Shown one piece after another: positions 57,850 to 64,000 of a stretch of 64,000 nucleotides of DNA (within the stretch, counting starts at the first letter, position 1; every line of letters begins with the position of its first letter). Source of the stretch: Nymphaea colorata (lineage: Eukaryota > Streptophyta > Magnoliopsida > Nymphaeales > Nymphaeaceae). The stretch lies in NCBI RefSeq assembly GCF_008831285.2, contig NC_045148.1, positions 19,957,002 to 20,021,001 of the forward strand, given 5' to 3'. Under the pieces are notes generated by a model. That model worked only from the letters and a program-made list of their open reading frames with translations, was not told the origin of the DNA and searched no databases. The translations under genes and the position numbers were made by a program.

Positions 57850-58029
57850 TGTCTCAAGAAAATACCTTGGCTAATTGGCCAATCATCAGCATGTGAATGT
57901 AAGCTGTGGTAAGAAAGTGAAGTGCGTTAAGTTGAAGACTTGGGTCATATCCCAAACTCAAGATGTCTCTCGAGTTACCTTCATAAAACTTGGAGATTCA
58001 AATTCACTTTGGGCTTGTTTGATCGCCGA

Positions 58030-59652
58030 AACCTCTCTGCCGCTGCGGCGGCGAATTCGAGCTCCATGTTTGCGAGCGGTCAGATCCAATACACTGATCT
58101 TCAGGTAATGTATGGAGCAGTTCATTGCACAGGGGACCTTTACTCGGCTAATTGCCTGAACTGTTTGAACGAGGAAATTTCATTGTCAGGTAATGTATGG
58201 TTATTGGTGCCACCTGCAGTATAAGGTCTGAACTGTACCCTTTCCTAAAGGGTTCGGCCATGGGTCTGCAACTTCCGTCACCATCTGTGGCGCCACCAAC
58301 CAGCAGTGAGTTGCTCTCTTCCTCTCTCAAAAATTTTCCAGTTGAAATGTTTACTATGCCTCCGGGTTTTGAACATAAACTCATAACAGGGGATGTGGTC
58401 TGCTCGGGATGGAAATTTCTCTTTTGGATGAAAACATGCGGTTTTGCAGGGAAAAATAGTTTGCATTTGTCTTGATATTTATTAAGAAAAACTGCAGTTT
58501 GATGTTGAAATGCAATGCCAATCTTTTTCTCTCCCTGTGATCGTTTCAAGTACCAAGTCATCATGTTGGTGCAGGATCTGGTCAGACTTCTTGGCCGTTG
58601 TATGGAAGATAAAGAAAAGATATTAACAGCCTGGATAGAGTTCTGTTCGGTCAGTAAACTTCCTCAACTGTCGTATAATTGTTTGAAACATGAGCCGCTA
58701 AAACTAAATATTGACAACTGTAAAATACATTTTTAAATTGTATAATAGAATAATACCTCGTATAATGGCTACATCATCGTTCATAGTATTAAAGAATATT
58801 AATATATGATATTTATGCTTGACTGCAAGCGATTTGTCCTAACCAGTGCACGAAATTTATTGTCCTGGAGGACGTTTGAAGGGAAAGGATTGCATTTAGT
58901 TTTGGCATTTGGAGCATTTAGTTTTTACCAAAAATTCAAGACAATTAATATTGCATCTATGTAAAATTGGAGCTTAACAAGGTAATGCAATGTAAATTTT
59001 CTTTCATTCCTGATTTGCCAGACCGAGACTAACGCTTGCCACTCGATTGGGCTACGCGTCTAAAGATCATCACAGGCATAGCGAGGGGTCTCCTTTACCT
59101 GCATCAAGATTATTCACCGGGACCTGAAACCCAGCAACGTCTTATTGGAGAACGAGATGAACCCCAAAATTACTCTTTGAAATCAGATGTCTTCACCTTT
59201 GGTGTCCTGCTACTAGAGATTGTGTCTGCAGAAAGAATACCTTTTTCAATGTTGATGCAGACGGTTGTAGGGACCTGCTTAATCATGTAAGTACATGCTC
59301 TCTGCGGCATTCTACATTAAATTTCACTTATACATTGCATCTAAAGCAAATAATTTGCAAATTTATGCAGGCATGGAAGCTATGTGAAGAAAACAAGCCG
59401 CTAGAAGTGGTAGATAGGGCACTGGGTGAATCCTATGACGGAAATGCAGCTTCGAGATGCATCTACGTTGGTCTACCGTGCGTTCAGGAGAAGATAATGG
59501 ACAGAACAACAATGTCCTTGGTTGCTCTCATGCTTCGTAGCACCTCTGTCACCCTTCCTATCCCTCACCAACCTGCATTTTATGTGGGCATGAGGTCTAC
59601 GCATGAGGCTACGAAGCAATCAGAGGTTCAAGCTCTGAATCTCTTCGAGTAA
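58030..59652 (+). pseudogene. CRK-D: decayed tandem copy of CRK-C
   Basis: Blocks close to CRK-C occur in order, with large losses. The first block (58030-58311) keeps only the second DUF26 motif (CTGDLYSANCLNC) and linker; the signal peptide and first DUF26 are gone, the upstream flank being joined directly to mid-exon. At 58573 the deletion runs from the start of exon 2 to mid-exon 3, removing the transmembrane helix, glycine loop and catalytic lysine. Exon 4 (59024 onward) has a 13-base deletion that shifts the frame at the catalytic loop, then another deletion from KIADFG into exon 5 (YSLKSDV), removing DFG, the activation segment and an intron. A further one-base loss follows in VSGRK. 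The last block (59371-59652) is readable but ends early at LFE. It cannot encode an active kinase. Confidence 0.93.
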
Positions 59653-62210
59653 ACATCTCCGAGTGCAAAAACTGTTTCTTCGCAGTACCAATCGCTTCTG
59701 CCCAAAACGTTTGAGGTACATTCATGTGAATCATGAGAGCGCGAATCATGAGAGCGCGAGCGATAGTAAGAAGCTGTCTATTTTTCCTTTCTGACACCCC
59801 GTTTTGTTGGGGAGTTCCAGAACATGTAAGTTGTGGTTGAATCCCCTTTTTGTTCATGAATTCCTCAAACTGTTGATTCACATATTCCCTCCCATTATCA
59901 GATCGAAGCTTTTTAATTTTTGCACCATACTGAATGTAAACAAGATTGTAGTAGTCTTGAAAGGTCTCAAAAACTTCACTTTTATTTCTAAGAAAAAATA
60001 TCCATGACATGCGAGATTTATCTTCAATGAAATACACATAGTACCTGAATCCCATATAGGATTCTATAGGAGCTGGTCCCCACACGTCAAAATGCACTAA
60101 ATCGAAAAAATTTGTGGATCGTTCAGTAGATGATTGAAACGGCAGTCTAGTAGATTTGGAATATTCGCAAGCATCACAAGAGTGTTCGTCAATGGTGATA
60201 TTAGAAACACACATCTTCGAGCTTCTGTTTGAAATGTGTCCAAGTCGTGCATGCCACATTTGGTATTCTTGCCTCTTCTTTTCCATATTAGTATGTATGA
60301 GAAAGCTAGCACCGGGAATTTCCATCAGATATAGCCCGTTTTGTTCTCGTCCTCTACCAATCTCCTTCTTCGTTTCCAAATCCTGAAATATCACATTCTT
60401 GGGAGAAAAAACGACCAGGCAATTATAAGTCTTTGTCAACTTGCAAACTGACATCAAACTAGTGGAGAGATTAGGAACATAAAGAACTGAAGATGATGTG
60501 TTTTCAAAGAATGAAAATTTTCCAGTTCCATCAACAACAATATGTGATCCGTCGGCTGTGAATACTGGCTTTTTGTTCATGCAATCAATCGCAATTAACC
60601 TTGATGCATCATTCGTCATATGATCAGTTGCACCAGTATCAACAACCCATATAGAATTATTAGAATAAGTGCAGAGAGCAAGATTGTTACCTTCCTTGGT
60701 ATTGCCGACTGGATAAGTACATACCAGATTTGTTTTAGAGAATTTTTGAAAAAATTTCTCTAAATCATCCTTTGACAAGATCAGCTTGAGGAGAATGAGA
60801 TGGGGCAGCTCGTTTTTCTCTTACAGGTCTGCCGATGAGCTCCTAACATCTTTCTCGAAGGTATCCAGTTTTTTGAAAATAAGTACATTTGAGGTTGCTG
60901 CGATTCCGTTGGAGATTGTTTCTACCGCTTTGATTTTTTGAATCAGCTTTTCACGGATTTTGTTCAGACCGAGCTATGCACGCCATCTTTTCCGAACCCT
61001 TTTCATATAACTCTGATTTGGGTATCCGGTTCATAACCTTTTTTCTAGTGTCTTGTATTTGAATTGCTTGACAAACTTGATTAAAGCTTGGCAAGGGATT
61101 AGTCATGAGAACCTGACTGCGAAGATTCTCATAATCAGGTCCAAGACCAGCAAGAACTTTGAAAATTTTGTCCTCGAATCTTTTTTGATAAACATCGGCA
61201 TCGGCAGTGGCCGGTCTGTATTGTGCAAGCTCATCATACAAGCTGCGGAGCTTGTTTAAATAAAGACCGGTCTGCCTACCGGCTTTGGTAAGATTGGCAA
61301 TATCAAGTTGAAGTTGGTACACATGAGCAAGGTTGTTTTGCTCGCTGTACATCTCCTTTAATGTATCCTATATTTCTTTCGCAGTTTCTTTATACAGAAA
61401 TAGACTGGAAATGTGAGGTTCCATAGAATTCATAAGCCAGGCCATTACCATATCGTTTTTAGATTCCCAATCCTCATAGTTACGATCGGTCTTGAGAGGA
61501 GGTAAGATTTGACCATTGATGTATCTCACTTTGGATCGTCCACTCAAGAAAAGACGAGCAGCTTTAGCCCAGCTAAGATAGTTGGCGTCGTTGAGGAGAA
61601 TGGAGGTGATTTTCAGCGTCCCATGACCTTGATTGCCTGCCCCTTTCATACTATTGGAGCTGCTGGATTGATTGCTGTCGGCCATAGTAAACAAGAGCGG
61701 GACAGCCAATGAAATCGATGGAGGATCTTTGCTTAACGTATTGCCGGCACTTTGAAAGAGGCGGCAAAACCGAGGAAGGATCTTGTATTGCCGACACTTT
61801 GAAAGAGCCGGCACTGCTCAGATTTGCGGGACTCCCCAACGCTGACATGGTGAATTGGTTGAATTGTCGGGACACACCCGACTCACTGGAGAACGAAGAA
61901 CACGGCACTGGGTTCTTTGGGTTTCGTTAGAATCCCTCTTTCACGCCGAAAAAAGTAGAAAAAATGTCGGCAGGCTTCAAAAAACGATTTCTCCCTTATT
62001 TCTCAACGGTTTTTGGCGAGTAAGAGCTCAAAATGCCCAAAATTTCGTCAGGTGTCTCCTTAAATGATCAAAAACACGTTTTGATCTCTGAATCAGATGG
62101 ATTTAACAGCCGAAAGTAGTCAGACTCCAAAAAAATCGCCTTTCTGCTTTTGATTTGTGAAAGAACAACAATAATCACATGAATCAACTCCAGATGCTCA
62201 AGAAAGCCAT

Positions 62211-62222
62211 GCTCTGATACCA
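62211..62222 (-). other. Primer-binding site of the truncated copia
   Basis: GCTCTGATACCA on the plus strand, i.e. TGGTATCAGAGC in element orientation, directly next to the LTR. Confidence 0.93.
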
Positions 62223-62603
62223 TGTTAAAATGAATATAATGATGAAACAGAGAGTGCAGATAAGAAAGAAGCAAAGGAAGACAACATATTACGTGGCTCG
62301 ACTTGTAGCCTACATCCACGAGAGAAAAATGGGCTTACTTCTTCATATTATTTCACATACATTTACAAGAGTTATTCACTCTTTATATAGAGTTACAAAC
62401 ACCTTTAGATGGAAACATCTTTATGAGGGAGTTACGAAAAAACCTCCAGCCGATATTGTTGGTATTGATTCCAACGATCATGGGGAAGATGGCGTCGATA
62501 TGGAAAAATGCCCAAATCTGTGCAGATTGAGGGAACACCCAAATCTGTAGATATCTCCTTCCCAAATATGGTAAATCGCATCCTTATCTCTTTGTAACGG
62601 ACA
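62223..62603 (-). repeat. 5' LTR of the truncated copia
   Basis: 381 bases; in element orientation it begins TGTCCGTTAC and ends TTTTAACA. A TATATAAAGAG-type promoter motif lies near 62380-62390 on the minus strand. Confidence 0.85.
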
Positions 62604-62609
62604 AAAAAC

Positions 62610-62960
62610 ATCATAGAGATGCAAGAACGATAGGAGATGGAGCTTTTATGCTCACTAGCAATTGCTATGGTTGAACTGAAAGTGTCGTTAGTTTACATGA
62701 AAGTTTGGTTGTCATGATATATATGTATGATAGTATCTCTGAGCGTTTCAAGCACTTTAATTAAGTGAACGAGATAGCAAAGTTTGTTGCATCTCTCAAC
62801 ACTTCGAGCACATCATTAATTGATTGAGACATGTTTCTTACATGTACACATACTTATTTGAAGAAATTATATCTTAAAAAAAACTTGTCATTCTGAAGTA
62901 TAAACACGTTTGTGATTAACAAAAGCGTCTGCTTCAAATTTTTCCGCAAATGAATCATGA
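62610..62960 (+). other. 3' flank of the CRK-D pseudogene, displaced by the copia
   Basis: Starts ATCATAGAGATGCAAGAACG, matching the last CRK-C codons (CATCACAGAGTTGCAAGCACG), and continues in parallel with the CRK-C 3' flank (GAGCTTTTATGCTCACTAGC). Confidence 0.8.
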
Positions 62961-63789
62961 CAGGGGGATTGCCAAGGTGAGGGTATCAAGTTAATTATCT
63001 ACCCAACTTGAGTATTCATCTTTAAAGAAAAACTTTTTTTGGGTTCTGTAAAATCTTGCACTACATAATGCATGCCACAAATCCAGGTGTTGGTCACACA
63101 TGTCTTTGAGTTAACCAGATACGCCTCTTCGCATGCGTACGCTGTTCCAGTTTTGTAAGTAAACGATTCTATTTGGTATAATGACTTGGCCGATACAAGG
63201 TTAGCCTTAGCCTCAAAGACGAAACATGTTAGGACTTATCCCGACTTAGACCACTCTAGGTAAAGATCAGCCCTACTAGTCAGGACTCTCGAGATTGCGC
63301 CTATGCAAAAACCGAAACCTAAGAAAGATAATACAGATTTTCTACCCGACCGGACAGGCACCCTGGCGCAATTCCCTTAAGTCAACGGTATAGGTAGAGT
63401 TTCCCAAAACCAAAAGTATAACCTACTACAGAAACTATGGGTAAAGGCCGTACAAACGTGAACGATTACAAACAGACACTCACAACTCACTCAACATTCA
63501 CATTCACAAACCATACACACTACAACTAACGGAACAAGCCACACCCAGATACCCATAGGTGGCTGGCTGCCGTGCAGTTGTGTCTTCAGCCTTAGGCTTC
63601 CGAGGAACCGCGCGGGATAATGTTGGCTTGTGCCGGGCTAAAGTAGAAAAGATACATTATTAACAAAAGCAAAAACACCCGCCTCGGATATCTATAAGAG
63701 GGAAATGAACGTTACCCGCCTAGGAGATATAGGCAACACTGCAGGTGACCCCAGGGGAAATCCAGCGGCAAGCCGCTCCCTGGAGTATC
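62961..63789. other. GC-richer unclassified DNA
   Basis: Composition shifts from AT-rich to mixed, with blocks such as CGGACAGGCACCCTGGCGCA and GAACCGCGCGGGATAATG. This looks like LTR or untranslated retroelement DNA, but I can identify no coding domain or boundaries. Confidence 0.3.
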
Positions 63790-63804
63790 TCAGCTTCAGA
63801 GGAT

Positions 63805-63985
63805 GAGGAGGTGAGAGGTCTCGGTCCATCTAACCGATCGAAAGAGAGGAGTTGAGAGGAAAGGAAGCTTCGGCCCACCTGGCTGAGAGGGAGAAGGTTG
63901 CAGAAGCAGGAGAAGACCTCGGTCGGCCTGGCCGAGAGATGAGAGAAGGTGAAGAAGCAAGGCCCAGCCTTCCTGACTGAGCTGT
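63805..63985. repeat. Degenerate ~50-base direct repeats at window end
   Basis: Four diverged units each carry a CTCGGTC-x-CCTGGCCGAGAG-like core (near 63815, 63870, 63920 and 63960) followed by a purine-rich AGGAGAAG-type spacer. The array may continue beyond the window. Confidence 0.5.
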
Positions 63986-64000
63986 GCCAAAGATGGCAGG

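Larger units (their letters stand above)
59674..62603 (-). mobile_element. Truncated Ty1/copia: LTR, gag, protease and part of integrase
   Basis: On the minus strand: 5' LTR (62603-62223), tRNA-Met primer site (62222-62211), gag start at 61685 (MADSNQSSSS), gag broken by an in-frame stop at 61370-61368 and another near 60951, protease VVDTGATDH near 60640, integrase MWHARLGH, DVWGPAPI, SDNGREY and TPQQNGVSERKN. Coding stops abruptly after WAEAIGTA, about 59690. RT, RNase H and 3' LTR are missing. It lies in the 3' part of the CRK-D pseudogene, with AAAAC on both sides (59669-59673 and 62605-62609). Different family from the 22124 element, judging by gag and LTR sequence. Confidence 0.88.

Overview
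This window is nuclear DNA of a flowering plant. The genes carry many GT-AG introns, the intergenic DNA is AT-rich and full of dinucleotide microsatellites, and there are plant-type Ty1/copia retrotransposons primed by initiator tRNA-Met, LINE remnants and MITE-like foldbacks. Four of the five gene loci are plant-specific cysteine-rich receptor-like kinases (CRKs; DUF26/Gnk2 ectodomain, one transmembrane helix, Ser/Thr kinase), and these form a cluster. I cannot name the species.

Layout. (1) 614-3799, plus strand: kinase half of a CRK with no visible DUF26 exon. (2) 4844-6135: decayed copia fragment. (3) About 5842-34450: a direct tandem duplication of a ~12.3 kb unit. Each unit carries a minus-strand, seven-exon CRK (CRK-A, 7844-16069; CRK-B, 19489-32867). 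CRK-A has a nonsense codon 10 codons before the ancestral stop. CRK-B is intact but has a young, nearly complete copia element (22124-27590, target duplication GATGT, LTRs differing only in a TC microsatellite) in its third intron, antisense to the gene. (4) 36379-47942, plus strand: an 11-exon coiled-coil gene that I recognise as the MEE22/EMB1611 homologue, the only non-CRK gene. Two of its introns carry LTR remnants. (5) 51536-55021, plus strand: CRK-C, intact, with one intron fewer than the others. (6) 58030-59652: a tandem, heavily deleted CRK-C pseudogene, interrupted at its 3' end by a truncated minus-strand copia (59674-62603). (7) 63000-64000: GC-richer unclassified repeat-like DNA.

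How it works together. CRKs are plasma-membrane receptor kinases, commonly tied to apoplastic redox, pathogen and stress signalling; clusters expand by tandem duplication. Here every stage is visible: intact copies (B, C), a copy with a clipped C-terminus (A), a copy without ectodomain (first gene) and a dead copy (D). Transposon insertions and repeat divergence have made the promoters and introns differ between copies while exons A and B remain almost the same. MEE22 is a conserved single gene lying inside the cluster and is probably unrelated in function.

Exon boundaries were placed by hand from GT/AG sites, reading phase and the strongly conserved CRK exon sizes (122, 211, 238 and 151 nt recur). 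No search or alignment was run.
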